A DNA stretch of 64,000 bases from Verrucomicrobiota bacterium (GTDB taxonomy: Bacteria; Verrucomicrobiota; Verrucomicrobiia; Verrucomicrobiales; Verrucomicrobiaceae). Below the pieces are notes generated by a model. The model was not told where the DNA came from. It did no database searches and saw nothing but the letters and a program-made list of their open reading frames with translations. Of this stretch, positions 16,066 through 24,566 are shown piece after piece. The DNA is taken from assembly GCA_025360015.1 (NCBI GenBank), contig JANYCZ010000045.1, forward strand, positions 78,951-142,950. Direction: 5' to 3'. Position 1 is the first letter of the stretch, and each line of letters begins with the position of its first letter. The translations under genes and the position numbers were made by a program.

Positions 16066-16449
16066 ATGAAAACACTCCTGCTTGTTCTTCTCGCGGCCAT
16101 TTCAGTCGGATGCGCGAATCATACTTTGAAACCCGGAAAGAACGACGGCTGCTGTGGCCTGACGAAGGAACAATCGAAACAGTATGATGAAAAAGCTGCT
16201 GACGCAGTATTGAATCCTCGTGCTTGGACAAAAGCTGGTTCCAATAAACCAAAGACCGTCCAACCGACAGCTCGTTCCAATTTGTTCAAGGCTACCAATT
16301 CACCGAACGGTATCAAGCCGCCAACAGAAGTGACGGTCCATGTACCAATCGGCAATTCAGTTGAAGGCTGCACACATGTGGTTGTCGATTTCTCCCACCC
16401 CGATGGCAAAATCAAGGCCATGCACACGACTACCATTCGCTATTTTTAG
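16066..16449 (+). CDS. Small lipoprotein of unknown function
   Basis: A 127-residue protein with the lipoprotein signal LLVLLAAISVGC. The mature part is polar, contains a CC pair (DGCCGLTK) and ends DFSHPDGKIKAMHTTTIRYF. I recognise no family. ATG 16066 fits the signal peptide; an ATG at 16057 is also possible. It is more AT-rich than its neighbours. Confidence 0.6.
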   Translation: MKTLLLVLLAAISVGCANHTLKPGKNDGCCGLTKEQSKQYDEKAADAVLNPRAWTKAGSNKPKTVQPTARSNLFKATNSPNGIKPPTEVTVHVPIGNSVEGCTHVVVDFSHPDGKIKAMHTTTIRYF

Positions 16450-16526
16450 GCCCATGATTGAGATTCGCATACCAGGGTGACGCAGCACACGATGAGTCGT
16501 GTAGGCCACATGCGATCTTGCAGCCT

Positions 16527-16593
16527 GCTCCCGGAGGGAGCGTGGAAATTAGCCGGTGGTGAAAGCGAGGCTTGGCGAGCGAGAACCACCGGA
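16527..16593. repeat. Left inverted repeat of the RAYT element
   Basis: About 67 bp that pair with 17184-17249 in inverted orientation. Its inner part is itself a hairpin with CCGGTGGT and ACCACCGG as arms. An outer GCTCCCGGAGGGAGC palindrome is also present. Between this and the transposase start there is a further short stretch (TTGCGCC, AGCGCGAGAA) matched beyond the gene. Confidence 0.85.
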
Positions 16594-16657
16594 TCTTCGC
16601 GCATTACCCCACGCATCTGAAGGTTGCGCCCCGGCAGGGAGCGCGAGAAACTGCCGC

Positions 16658-17104
16658 ATGCCCTCGACGCATCTCTCGTTGCACTATCATTTCGTGTTCA
16701 GCACGAAGAACCGCGAACCCTGGTTGCCGCCAACGGCGCGAAAACGTGTCCATGAATACGTGGGCGGCATCATTCGCAATATGAATGGTATCGCGCATGC
16801 CGTGGGTGGAACGGGAGATCATATCCACATCGCAGCAGGGCTGCGGGCCACGCATTGCCTGGCGGATGTGATGCGTGAGATCAAAAGCGAATCATCACGC
16901 TGGATTCACGAGGAATTGCGTCTGGCCGGATTCGCGTGGCAGGAGGGCTATGGCGCATTCACCTTTGCGGCACCGGATCTGGAAGCGGTACGGACGTATG
17001 TGCTGAATCAGGAAGAGCATCATCGTGTGAAGACCTTTCAAGAGGAATACATGGCGATGTTGCGGCGTGGAATGGTGGAACATGACGAGCGGTTTTTGTG
17101 GTGA
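16658..17104 (+). CDS. REP-associated tyrosine transposase (Y1/IS200-like)
   Basis: A 148-residue single-strand HUH transposase. HYHFVFSTKNREPWL at the N-terminus, GGTGDHIHIAAGL with the HUH histidines and VRTYVLNQEEHH with the likely nucleophilic tyrosine match the family. Such enzymes cut and join hairpins of REP sequences. The gene is framed by long inverted repeats, so it could move as a unit or maintain those repeats. I chose ATG 16658; an earlier start would run through repeat sequence. Confidence 0.85.
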   Translation: MPSTHLSLHYHFVFSTKNREPWLPPTARKRVHEYVGGIIRNMNGIAHAVGGTGDHIHIAAGLRATHCLADVMREIKSESSRWIHEELRLAGFAWQEGYGAFTFAAPDLEAVRTYVLNQEEHHRVKTFQEEYMAMLRRGMVEHDERFLW

Positions 17105-17183
17105 GCAGGAGCGCCGCACGGTTCGGTCGCTTCTCGCGCCCTTCCAGGGCGCAATGAATGCACACGATGGATGCCTCGGCAGT

Positions 17184-17249
17184 TCCGGTGGTTCTCGCTC
17201 GCCAAGCCTCGATTCACCACCGGCTAATCTCTCTGCTCCCTCTGGGAGC
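17184..17249. repeat. Right inverted repeat of the RAYT element
   Basis: This is the reverse complement of the left repeat with few mismatches, including ACCACCGGCTAAT and the outer GCTCCCTCTGGGAGC. Together the repeats bound an element of about 720 bp. Confidence 0.85.
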
Positions 17250-17284
17250 CAATGCCAGAAGCAACCTGAACACGGACAATGGCG

Positions 17285-18415
17285 CTACACCACCGGCCCC
17301 GCCACGTCCTTCCACTTCGCGTGCCATTCATTGAAGACAATAGGTGAAATCTCGCTGGGCTTGATCTCGCTGCGGCCGCCCCAGAACACGTTTGTGTATT
17401 CCAGCGGAATGCCCACGTCGGCCAGGTGCTTGTCGATGGCGGCCTTGTGAGTGAGCACCATGTCTTTGTCGGTGCCGTGGATGACGCCCATGATGTTCAC
17501 ATTGGCAAAACGCTCGCCGCCTTCACGCCAATAGGCGTGGGTCATGATGGTGTGGCGGCCCACCTCGCCACCGGCGCGTTCTTCCATGCCCTTCGGCACC
17601 TTCCAGTGAAAGAGGGCATTGAAGCGCGTGACGCGCACGCCGGTGGCACTCGGTTTCACATGCTCCAAGAAGGTGGAGAAGCGGCCGATGACGCCTTTTT
17701 GATCGAGACGTTTCGCGACTTCGCAGAATTTCTCCAGCGAGACGCCAGCGGCCTTGGCGCGGCCTTCCCAGGGATTCGGGCCGATCTCCTCAAGGCTCAG
17801 ATCTCCCTTGAGATGCAGCAGTACGTTCCATTCTTCCGCATCCAGTTCGGCGATGTTGGTGGTCATCATCTTCGCGGGTTCGTCGCCCTTTTCACCGGGC
17901 TCCATCGTCTTGCGGCGCACATGGCCCACGCCCAGGGCGAAGATGCCGTGCGCCTGCATGGTGTAGTAGCTCTCCGCACCGATCAGCCGCGCCAGCACAT
18001 CGCAATGCTGGGTGATGCTGTAGCCCTGTGGCACCTTCAGCGTCGTCCACAGGCGGTAGTCGCTGCCGCTGACCTCACGGTCCGTGGAGCGTAATACCAC
18101 ATGCCCGCTGAAAGGGTCCTGCTTGAAGAGGAATTCAAAGGCGGCCTCCAGCTTTTCCGGCGGCACCTTCCAGGCCACCAGCGCACCTTCAGCGAGCTTG
18201 TTCGCCAGCAGGGTCTGCCGCACGCGGCGGATCACCCCGGCCTTCAGCATCGCCTGGATGCGCTCCACCACGGTCTCCAGCGGCAGGCCGGACAACTGCG
18301 CGATGTCCTGAAACGGCGTGGGCGTGAAGCCTTTGATGCGGTCCTCGCTCACGGCGAGAATCTGCGCATTGATCGGGTCGGTATGTTCAGTGGAAAAGTT
18401 GGCGGCGTCGGACAT
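17285..18415 (-). CDS. Siroheme decarboxylase-like Lrp/AsnC fusion (AhbA/AhbB- or NirDL-like)
   Basis: At 376 residues this looks like two Lrp/AsnC-type modules in one chain, each a winged helix followed by a ferredoxin-like domain. Module 1 includes FQDIAQLSGLPLETVVERI and LVAWKVPPEKLEAAFEFL. Module 2 includes FNALFHWKVPKGMEERAG and a late EYTNVFWGGRSEIKPSEISP. The AWKVP/HWKVP plus late SEIK pattern is that of siroheme decarboxylases, which turn siroheme into 12,18-didecarboxysiroheme for heme or heme d1. A chelatase and CobA-HemD genes lie within 7 kb, supporting this. A plain transcription regulator is the alternative. Confidence 0.65.
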   Translation of the reverse strand: MSDAANFSTEHTDPINAQILAVSEDRIKGFTPTPFQDIAQLSGLPLETVVERIQAMLKAGVIRRVRQTLLANKLAEGALVAWKVPPEKLEAAFEFLFKQDPFSGHVVLRSTDREVSGSDYRLWTTLKVPQGYSITQHCDVLARLIGAESYYTMQAHGIFALGVGHVRRKTMEPGEKGDEPAKMMTTNIAELDAEEWNVLLHLKGDLSLEEIGPNPWEGRAKAAGVSLEKFCEVAKRLDQKGVIGRFSTFLEHVKPSATGVRVTRFNALFHWKVPKGMEERAGGEVGRHTIMTHAYWREGGERFANVNIMGVIHGTDKDMVLTHKAAIDKHLADVGIPLEYTNVFWGGRSEIKPSEISPIVFNEWHAKWKDVAGPVV

Positions 18416-18516
18416 GGAGGGAGGTTGGGGGGAGGCATCTTTAGCTACGGCCCGGTGGAATGCGAGATTTCAAATTTGTGATTTAGCGCCCGTCAATTGG
18501 CGTATAGCATAGAGCC

Positions 18517-18894
18517 ATGGACAATCGCAAGCCCACCGCCGCCATGCGCAGGCGCCACAACCTCATCACGGCGTGGCGCGGCGTGGAGGATGGGCCGCTG
18601 CTGAGCCTGCCCACGCTGAGAGTGGGGGACCTGGCCACGCAGATCATGGCCAAGGCCGGCATGGCCAATCGCGTGAAGCTGGAGGACATCCTCTCCGCCT
18701 GGCAGGAGATCGTCGGCGTGTTTCTTTTCAAGCTCACTCGTCCGGACACCTTTGAGCGCGGCGTGCTGACCGTGCGCCTCATGCAGCCCACCGCCCACCA
18801 CGCGCTGATGCAGGAGAAAGTCAAAATCCTCAAACGTCTGCAGGAGAAAATGCCCGATGCGAAGATCAAGGACATCCGCTTCCGCCATGGCTGA
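18517..18894 (+). CDS. dciA: DciA-like (DUF721) protein
   Basis: A 125-residue protein with the DUF721 pattern: LAKAGMANRVKLEDILSAWQEIVG-like central helices (seen as RVKLEDILSAWQEIVG), then TFERGVLTVRLMQPTAHHAL and KDIRFRHG at the end. DciA loads or stimulates the replicative helicase DnaB in bacteria lacking DnaC. It is divergent from the decarboxylase-like gene with about 100 bp between them. The function is inferred from family alone. Confidence 0.72.
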   Translation: MDNRKPTAAMRRRHNLITAWRGVEDGPLLSLPTLRVGDLATQIMAKAGMANRVKLEDILSAWQEIVGVFLFKLTRPDTFERGVLTVRLMQPTAHHALMQEKVKILKRLQEKMPDAKIKDIRFRHG

Positions 18895-18981
18895 GCGGAA
18901 AAGCTGACGAATTCTTTCCCCGCTTTGCTTTGCCGACGTAATCACCGGTCATTCGTCCTTTCATCTCCTACGCCTTCCCCT

Positions 18982-20448
18982 TTGAACTCCCACAAACAAG
19001 CAGCGCTGATCATCGTCGGTCACGGTTCCACCACAAATCCAGACTCCAGCGCCCCGACGCATCTGCACGCCGACTCCATCCGCCGCCGTGGCCTCTTCCG
19101 TGAAGTCGCCTGCTGCTTCTGGAAAGAGGAGCCGAACATGCGCGAGGTCTACGAAATGGTAGACAGCAAGGTCATCTACATTGTCCCTAACTTCATCAGC
19201 GAAGGCTACTTCTGCCAGCAGGTACTGCCACGTGAGCTCCAGCTCAGCGGCCCCACCACGCAGCGCGCTGGCAAAACGATCCACTATTGCGATCCCGTGG
19301 GCATCCACCCGAACATGACGCGACTCCTCATTCAGCGTGCCGATGAAGTAGCCCCCCATGTGCCACGGGAGCAGACCAGCCTCGTCATCGTCGGCCACGG
19401 CACCAGCCTGAACGAGAACTCCACCAAGGCCATTCAGGATCAGGTCGCACTCATTCGCAGCGGCCCCTACGGCTTCGCCGAAGTCATCGACGCTTACATG
19501 GAGGAGGCCCCCTTCGTCGCTGAATGGGCCAAGCTCACCACCGCGCCGAACGTCGTCGTCGTGCCCTTCTTCATTGCCGATGGCCTGCACAGCTTTCAGG
19601 ACATCCCCGTGCTGCTCGGCATGCGCGAAGAAGTCGGTGCCGCGCTGAGCGAGGTCGGCGTCTTCCACCACAACCCGCACCAGCTTCAGGGCCGCAGCAT
19701 CTATTACAGCGGCGCCATCGGCACCGAGCCGCTGATGGCGGACGTCATTCTCGATCAGGTGCACGATTTCGATGCGAAGCACGCAGTACAAGACAAAATC
19801 GAAATGCCGAATGATGAGGTGAAATCGTCCCTGGCCTATTGGTTGAACTCAGGCCTCGATGAACTCGGCGAGGTCGTCATCACCACCAACGATGATGGCT
19901 CGTATTCGCTCTGCCATGTGGCGGATCGCGGCGCCGACAATCTGCAAATCCACCGCGAGACCAACGACGCCCTGCTCATCGCCCGCAATGACGCCAGCGG
20001 CACCTTCCGCCCGCTGCACACCGCCCCAACCCTGAAGCGCGGCTGGCGGCTCGATCTCGCCAGCCTCGAAGACCTGCGCCTGGCGCTCGATTTCTTCTAT
20101 CCTGCCGCCATCGGCATGGCGCGTGCGCTTGAGCAGGAAAAACTCACCTCAGTGCCCCTTCGCGATCTGCTCGGCCGCCAAACCGGCATGTACCGCTTCG
20201 TCAACACCATCACCGATGATCAGGCCCACGCGCTGATCGGCAAGACCTGCGCCAACACCAACTGCCTCCGCCGCATCCTCTGGCCTCTCACCCCCGCGCA
20301 GCCCATGGCCGGAGCCGCTGAGGCCAAAACGCGACCAAACCACGCCACCAACGGCATCCCCCTGCTCTGCATTGAGGCCTGCACCCATGTCGTCTCTGCC
20401 GCGCGGAAAGCGGCGAGGGAGAATCATGAGGCGAAGAGCGCGGAGTGA
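18982..20448 (+). CDS. Sirohydrochlorin chelatase with C-terminal DR2241-type Fe-S domain
   Basis: The N-terminal 270 residues or so hold two CbiX-like chelatase domains. The first has ALIIVGHGST, the second SLVIVGHGTSLN and VVVPFFIADGLHSF, each with the catalytic His of the family, which inserts metal into sirohydrochlorin. The C-terminal half resembles the stabilising and [4Fe-4S] domains of Deinococcus DR2241, with four cysteines in CANTNC and CIEAC. No ATG precedes the first GHG motif, so initiation must be at a rarer codon. I used TTG 18982 (LNSHKQ); TTG 18925 is the alternative. Neither has a clear ribosome-binding site. Confidence 0.78.
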   Translation: MNSHKQAALIIVGHGSTTNPDSSAPTHLHADSIRRRGLFREVACCFWKEEPNMREVYEMVDSKVIYIVPNFISEGYFCQQVLPRELQLSGPTTQRAGKTIHYCDPVGIHPNMTRLLIQRADEVAPHVPREQTSLVIVGHGTSLNENSTKAIQDQVALIRSGPYGFAEVIDAYMEEAPFVAEWAKLTTAPNVVVVPFFIADGLHSFQDIPVLLGMREEVGAALSEVGVFHHNPHQLQGRSIYYSGAIGTEPLMADVILDQVHDFDAKHAVQDKIEMPNDEVKSSLAYWLNSGLDELGEVVITTNDDGSYSLCHVADRGADNLQIHRETNDALLIARNDASGTFRPLHTAPTLKRGWRLDLASLEDLRLALDFFYPAAIGMARALEQEKLTSVPLRDLLGRQTGMYRFVNTITDDQAHALIGKTCANTNCLRRILWPLTPAQPMAGAAEAKTRPNHATNGIPLLCIEACTHVVSAARKAARENHEAKSAE

Positions 20449-20449
20449 A

Positions 20450-20511
20450 AGTAGACCAGTTGCGCCGCAACTGGAGTGTCTCCTGACCAGTCGCAGCGCA
20501 ACTGGTCTACT
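20450..20511. repeat. 16-bp perfect inverted repeat (REP or terminator)
   Basis: AGTAGACCAGTTGCGC (20450-20465) pairs perfectly with GCGCAACTGGTCTACT (20496-20511). The inner CCAGTTGCGCCGCAACTGG is itself nearly palindromic, so a branched structure is possible. It begins 1 nt after the chelatase stop codon. No long T run follows. The rest of the gap to 20621 shows no gene. Confidence 0.75.
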
Positions 20512-20620
20512 TTGCTGTCGCCTGAATGCCGCCCCCCAGTCTCCAGCCCGCATCTCCCAGTACCCGCCCTCACCCCGCCTCCGCGATTGACAAGCGCCCC
20601 CCGTCGCACTATCCCGCCCC

Positions 20621-21856
20621 ATGCGCATCCGCTCATTCAAAGGTCTCGTCCCCACCCAGAAAAACGCCCCCGAAGTCGCCGCCGTACCGTACGACGTGGT
20701 GAACCGCGAGGAAGCCGCCGCCCTCGCCAAGGGCAAGCCTTTCAGCCTGCTGCATGTGGACCGCGCCGAAATCGACCTCGATGCGGAGATCGACCCCTAT
20801 TCCGCCCCCGTTTACGCCAAGGCCCGCGAGAACTTCGACCGCCTGCAGAAAGACGGCATCCTCGTCCGCGAGGCCAAGCCCTGCATGTACCTCTACCGCC
20901 AGGTCATTGCCGGCCACAGCCAGACCGGCCTCGTCACCGTCTGCCACACCGAGGACTACGAGAAGGACATCATCAAGAAGCACGAGAAAACGCGTCAGGA
21001 CAAAGAGGACGACCGCACCAATCTCGTTGATTCCCTCAATGCCAACACCGGCCCCATCTTCCTCACCTACCGCCAGCGTCCCGGCATCAGCGCTCTGATT
21101 GAGAGCTTCATGAAGACCGAGAAGCCCATCAACGACTTCACCGCCCCCGATGGCGTGCGCCATCAGCTCTGGCGCATCTCGCTGGGCCTTTGCGTGTCCT
21201 TGACCGGCCTGTTTGAAAGCCAGGTGCCCTGCGCCTACGTGGCAGACGGCCACCACCGCGCCGCCAGCGCCTTCCGCGTGAGCAAGCTGCGCCGCGAGGC
21301 CAATCCCAACCACACTGGCGAGGAAAACTACAACTGGTTCCTCAGCGTGCTCTTCCCCGGCAACGAGCTCAAAATCCTGCCTTACAACCGCGCCGTCAAA
21401 GACCTCAACTGCAACGACCGCGAAGAGTTCCTCAAGAAGGTCGGTGAGATCTTCACCATCAAGCCCACCGCGCTCAAGTCTCCTACCAAGGGCGGCCAGT
21501 GCTGCATGTACCTCAAGGACCAGTGGTATGAGCTGACTTGGGAGGCCGCCAAAGACGCCAGCCCCATCGACCAGCTCGACGTCAGCATCCTCCAGGACCG
21601 CCTGCTCAAGCCCCTCCTCGGCATCGACGACCCGCGCACCAGCAAGCGCATCGACTTCATCGGCGGCATCCGTGGCACCGCAGAACTCGAAAAACTCGTG
21701 AACAGCCGCGACTTCAGCGTCGCCTTCTCCATGTTCCCCACCACCGTCGATCAGCTCATGGCCATCTCTGATGTCGGTCAGATCATGCCCCCCAAGAGCA
21801 CCTGGTTCGAGCCCAAGCTGCGCAGCGGCCTCTTCGTCCACACGCTGGAGGGCTGA
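20621..21856 (+). CDS. DUF1015 family protein
   Basis: The 411-residue protein begins MRIRSFKGLVPTQKNAPEVA and continues AAVPYDVVNREEAAALA, the hallmark DUF1015 start. It also has KHEKTRQDKEDDRTNL, VADGHHRAASA and the late YNRAVKDL. Members are about 400 residues, so it is full length. The biochemical role is unknown to me; DUF1015 contains ParB-like patterns including the DGHHR box. It converges on tilS. Confidence 0.82.
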   Translation: MRIRSFKGLVPTQKNAPEVAAVPYDVVNREEAAALAKGKPFSLLHVDRAEIDLDAEIDPYSAPVYAKARENFDRLQKDGILVREAKPCMYLYRQVIAGHSQTGLVTVCHTEDYEKDIIKKHEKTRQDKEDDRTNLVDSLNANTGPIFLTYRQRPGISALIESFMKTEKPINDFTAPDGVRHQLWRISLGLCVSLTGLFESQVPCAYVADGHHRAASAFRVSKLRREANPNHTGEENYNWFLSVLFPGNELKILPYNRAVKDLNCNDREEFLKKVGEIFTIKPTALKSPTKGGQCCMYLKDQWYELTWEAAKDASPIDQLDVSILQDRLLKPLLGIDDPRTSKRIDFIGGIRGTAELEKLVNSRDFSVAFSMFPTTVDQLMAISDVGQIMPPKSTWFEPKLRSGLFVHTLEG

Positions 21857-21873
21857 GCCAAAGCAGTTAAGAA

Positions 21874-21928
21874 CTTTAGTTCATTCTGGACAGCGGGCGT
21901 TCGTCCCAGAATCCAGAACGAGCTAAAG
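21874..21928. repeat. Long hairpin between convergent genes
   Basis: CTTTAGTTCATTCTGGA (21874-21890) pairs with TCCAGAACGAGCTAAAG (21912-21928) at 15 of 17 positions. It lies between the stop codons of the converging DUF1015 and tilS genes and could end transcription from both sides. Confidence 0.65.
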
Positions 21929-21945
21929 CTCTGGAGTACTTTACC

Positions 21946-22917
21946 CTACTCCACCCACATCCGCTTTGCCTTCCGCCGCAGATGCCTGTCTCCCGGCAGA
22001 TTGATCTTCGCCGCCCCATCCGGCGCCAGCATGCTCATCGCCGCATCAATGACATCATGCTCGATGCCCGGCAGCTCCCACGCCTCCCGTAGCCACAGCG
22101 CGAACACGCGTGACGATACAGCGGGGTGCAGGGCCAGCAGCTCCGGTGTGATCAGCAGCGAGCGATCCTCCTTCATCTGACCCTCCGCCGTCAGAAACGC
22201 CAGCGCCTGACGCTGCAGCGCGTCATCATCCTGCTCCGCCAGCGCCCCCAGCCGCAGTACCTGCGGCACCACGTCACGGGCAAAAATATCGTTCAGCAAC
22301 GGCACCGCCTCATGCCGCAACCGGTTGCGGCGGTGCTTTGGCGAGGTGTTGCTCGAGTCCTCCCGAAACTTGCAGCGCTTGGATTTGAGATACGCATCGA
22401 TCTCCCCACGCCGCGCCTGCAGCAGCGGGCGCACCAGATGCAAGCCCGAATCCAGCCGCTGCACCGCATGCATGCCCGCCAGCCCCGCCAGACCGCTGCC
22501 ACGGCAAAGATTCGCCAAAATCGTTTCCGCCTGATCTTCCGCATGGTGCGCCAGCAGGACGACCCAGACGTCGTACTTCTCCGCCATGCGCAGCAGAAAC
22601 GCATGCCGCGCATCACGCGCCGCCGTCTCGGTCGAGGTGCGGCTTTTTTCCGCCAGCGCCGCCACATCCTCCGTCTCGATCTCGCATTTCAGCGCGTGCT
22701 TCTTCGCCAGACGCCGCACGAATGCCGCGTCATCAATCGATTCCTTGCCGCGCAACTCGTGGTTCAAATGGCAGAGAATGAGCTGGGTGAACCCCGCGTC
22801 CCGCAGCAGGTGCAGCAGCGCCACCGAGTCCCGCCCACCCGAGATCGCCAGCAGCACAGGGTCGGTAGGATCACAGACGGCAGGCAGATTCAGTAGGATG
22901 GCGGGCACAGCAGGCAT
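21946..22917 (-). CDS. tilS: tRNA(Ile)-lysidine synthase TilS
   Basis: TilS attaches lysine to C34 of tRNA-Ile2 so that it reads AUA. The P-loop SGGRDSVALLHLL lies near residue 26, followed by CHLNHELRGKESIDDAAFV, LLAHHAEDQAETIL and FREDSSNTSPKHRRNRLRH, all standard TilS motifs. At 323 residues it is a shorter member, with a reduced C-terminal region. The enzyme is essential where AUA is read by this tRNA. Confidence 0.92.
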   Translation of the reverse strand: MPAVPAILLNLPAVCDPTDPVLLAISGGRDSVALLHLLRDAGFTQLILCHLNHELRGKESIDDAAFVRRLAKKHALKCEIETEDVAALAEKSRTSTETAARDARHAFLLRMAEKYDVWVVLLAHHAEDQAETILANLCRGSGLAGLAGMHAVQRLDSGLHLVRPLLQARRGEIDAYLKSKRCKFREDSSNTSPKHRRNRLRHEAVPLLNDIFARDVVPQVLRLGALAEQDDDALQRQALAFLTAEGQMKEDRSLLITPELLALHPAVSSRVFALWLREAWELPGIEHDVIDAAMSMLAPDGAAKINLPGDRHLRRKAKRMWVE

Positions 22918-23018
22918 CCGTGACGATGTAGCCGCGCCAATCGTTCAGTAAAAGGGAAACCGTCATCCATCCTTGCAGTAGGCCACGGTTTCGACACCTT
23001 GTACGCCCCCTTCCCACC

Positions 23019-24545
23019 ATGGCCACCCCAAAAATCACCCCAGGCATCTGTTACCTCGTCGGCGCCGGCCCCGGCGATCCCGGACTCCTCACGCTCAAGG
23101 GCAAGGAATGCATCGAGGCCGCTGACGTGCTGGTGTACGACTACCTCTGCAATCCCGAGCACCTGCGCTACGCCAAGGATGGTGCTGCAAGCATCTACGT
23201 CGGCAAGAAGGCGGGCGACCACACGCTGTCGCAGGAGGAAATCAACAAGCTCATCGTCAAGCTCACCACAGAGGGCAAGATTGTTACCCGTCTCAAGGGC
23301 GGCGATCCCGTGCTCTTTGGCCGTGGGGCCGAAGAAGCCGCCGAGCTCTACGATGCCGGCGTGAAATTCGAAATCGTCCCCGGCGTCACCTCAGCAATCG
23401 CGGGTCCGGCTTACGCAGGCATCCCGGTCACGCATCGCTCGCACGCCTCCCAGCTCACCATCTTCACCGGCCACGAAGATCCCACCAAGCCGGACACCTC
23501 GCTCGACTACGCCAAGCTCGCGCAGGCAGACGGCACAAAGGTCTTCCTCATGGGCGTGGAGCGCATCGAAGAGATCACCCGCGAATTCCTCAAGCACGGT
23601 GCCAAACCGGAAACCCCCGTCGCCCTCGTGCGCTGGGCCACGCACAGCCACCAGCAGACCCTCGTCGGCACATTGAGCGATATCGCAGCCAAGGTGAAGG
23701 CCGCAGGCTTCAAAGCCCCCGCCGTTGCCATCATTGGCGACGTAGTCACCGAGCGCCCGAAGCTGAACTGGTTTGAAGACCGCCCGCTGTTTGGCAAAAA
23801 AATCGTCGTCACCCGCACCCGCGCCCAGGCCAGCGTGCTGAGCAAGCAGCTCTCCGTGCTCGGGGCCAACGTCATCGAACTGCCTACCATTCGCATCGTG
23901 CCCGTGGAGGATCAGCTCTCCTTTGGCGAACTCGTGCAGGACTGCCACACCTACGACTGGATCATCTTCACCAGCCCAAACGGCGTGGATGCCTTCTTCA
24001 CCATGTTCGACAAGCTCTACAATGACGCCCGCAGCATCGGCGGTGTGCGCATCGCCTGCATCGGCCCCGGTACCGCAGAAAAGGTGAAGGCGCGCCACCT
24101 CGCCGTCGATCTCATGCCCGACAAAAAGCACTACGTTGCCGAAGGCCTCGTCAAAGCCTTCAAAGACCATCAGGACATGGATAACGTCAAGGTGCTCTGG
24201 GTCCGCGCCCAAGAGACACGTGAAGTCATCGCCAACGAACTCAGCGGCATGGGTGCCATTGTCGATGAATGCGAGGCCTACCGCACCATCGCCGAAACCG
24301 AGGACAACCTCGAAACCCTCGCCCGCCTGAAAGACGAAGGAGCCGACATGATCACCTTCACCAGCGCCTCCACCGTCGAGCACTTCTTCAATCTCAAACT
24401 CGCCCTGCCCCCCGGGATCAAGATCGCCAGCATCGGCCCCGTCACCAGCGCCGCCATCAAAGCCCGCGGCCTCAAAGTCGATGTCGAAGCCAGGGAGAAC
24501 AGCATTCCTGGGCTGGCGGCGGCGGTGGAGAAGTTTTGGAAATAA
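23019..24545 (+). CDS. cobA/hemD: Uroporphyrinogen-III C-methyltransferase / uroporphyrinogen-III synthase fusion
   Basis: Residues about 8-245 are a CobA/SUMT methyltransferase (VGAGPGDPGLLTLKG, VTRLKGGDPVLFGRG, VPGVTSAIAGPAYAGIPVTH), which uses S-adenosylmethionine to form precorrin-2. Residues about 255-505 are a HemD synthase (KKIVVTRTRAQASVLSKQL, DWIIFTSPNGVDAFF, ITFTSASTVEHFFN), which closes hydroxymethylbilane to uroporphyrinogen III. One chain therefore makes and methylates uro'gen III. No precorrin-2 dehydrogenase is visible in the window. The nearby chelatase and decarboxylase-like genes continue this route. Confidence 0.92.
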   Translation: MATPKITPGICYLVGAGPGDPGLLTLKGKECIEAADVLVYDYLCNPEHLRYAKDGAASIYVGKKAGDHTLSQEEINKLIVKLTTEGKIVTRLKGGDPVLFGRGAEEAAELYDAGVKFEIVPGVTSAIAGPAYAGIPVTHRSHASQLTIFTGHEDPTKPDTSLDYAKLAQADGTKVFLMGVERIEEITREFLKHGAKPETPVALVRWATHSHQQTLVGTLSDIAAKVKAAGFKAPAVAIIGDVVTERPKLNWFEDRPLFGKKIVVTRTRAQASVLSKQLSVLGANVIELPTIRIVPVEDQLSFGELVQDCHTYDWIIFTSPNGVDAFFTMFDKLYNDARSIGGVRIACIGPGTAEKVKARHLAVDLMPDKKHYVAEGLVKAFKDHQDMDNVKVLWVRAQETREVIANELSGMGAIVDECEAYRTIAETEDNLETLARLKDEGADMITFTSASTVEHFFNLKLALPPGIKIASIGPVTSAAIKARGLKVDVEARENSIPGLAAAVEKFWK

Positions 24546-24566
24546 GGGCGTTCAGAAAAAGCCCCC

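Noticed and set aside
20633..21841. Long minus-strand frame opposite the DUF1015 gene
   Set aside because: The plus-strand protein has family motifs; the minus translation does not resemble any protein.
23391..24383. Minus-strand frame opposite the CobA-HemD fusion
   Set aside because: It lies fully inside a well-supported gene and is compositionally biased.
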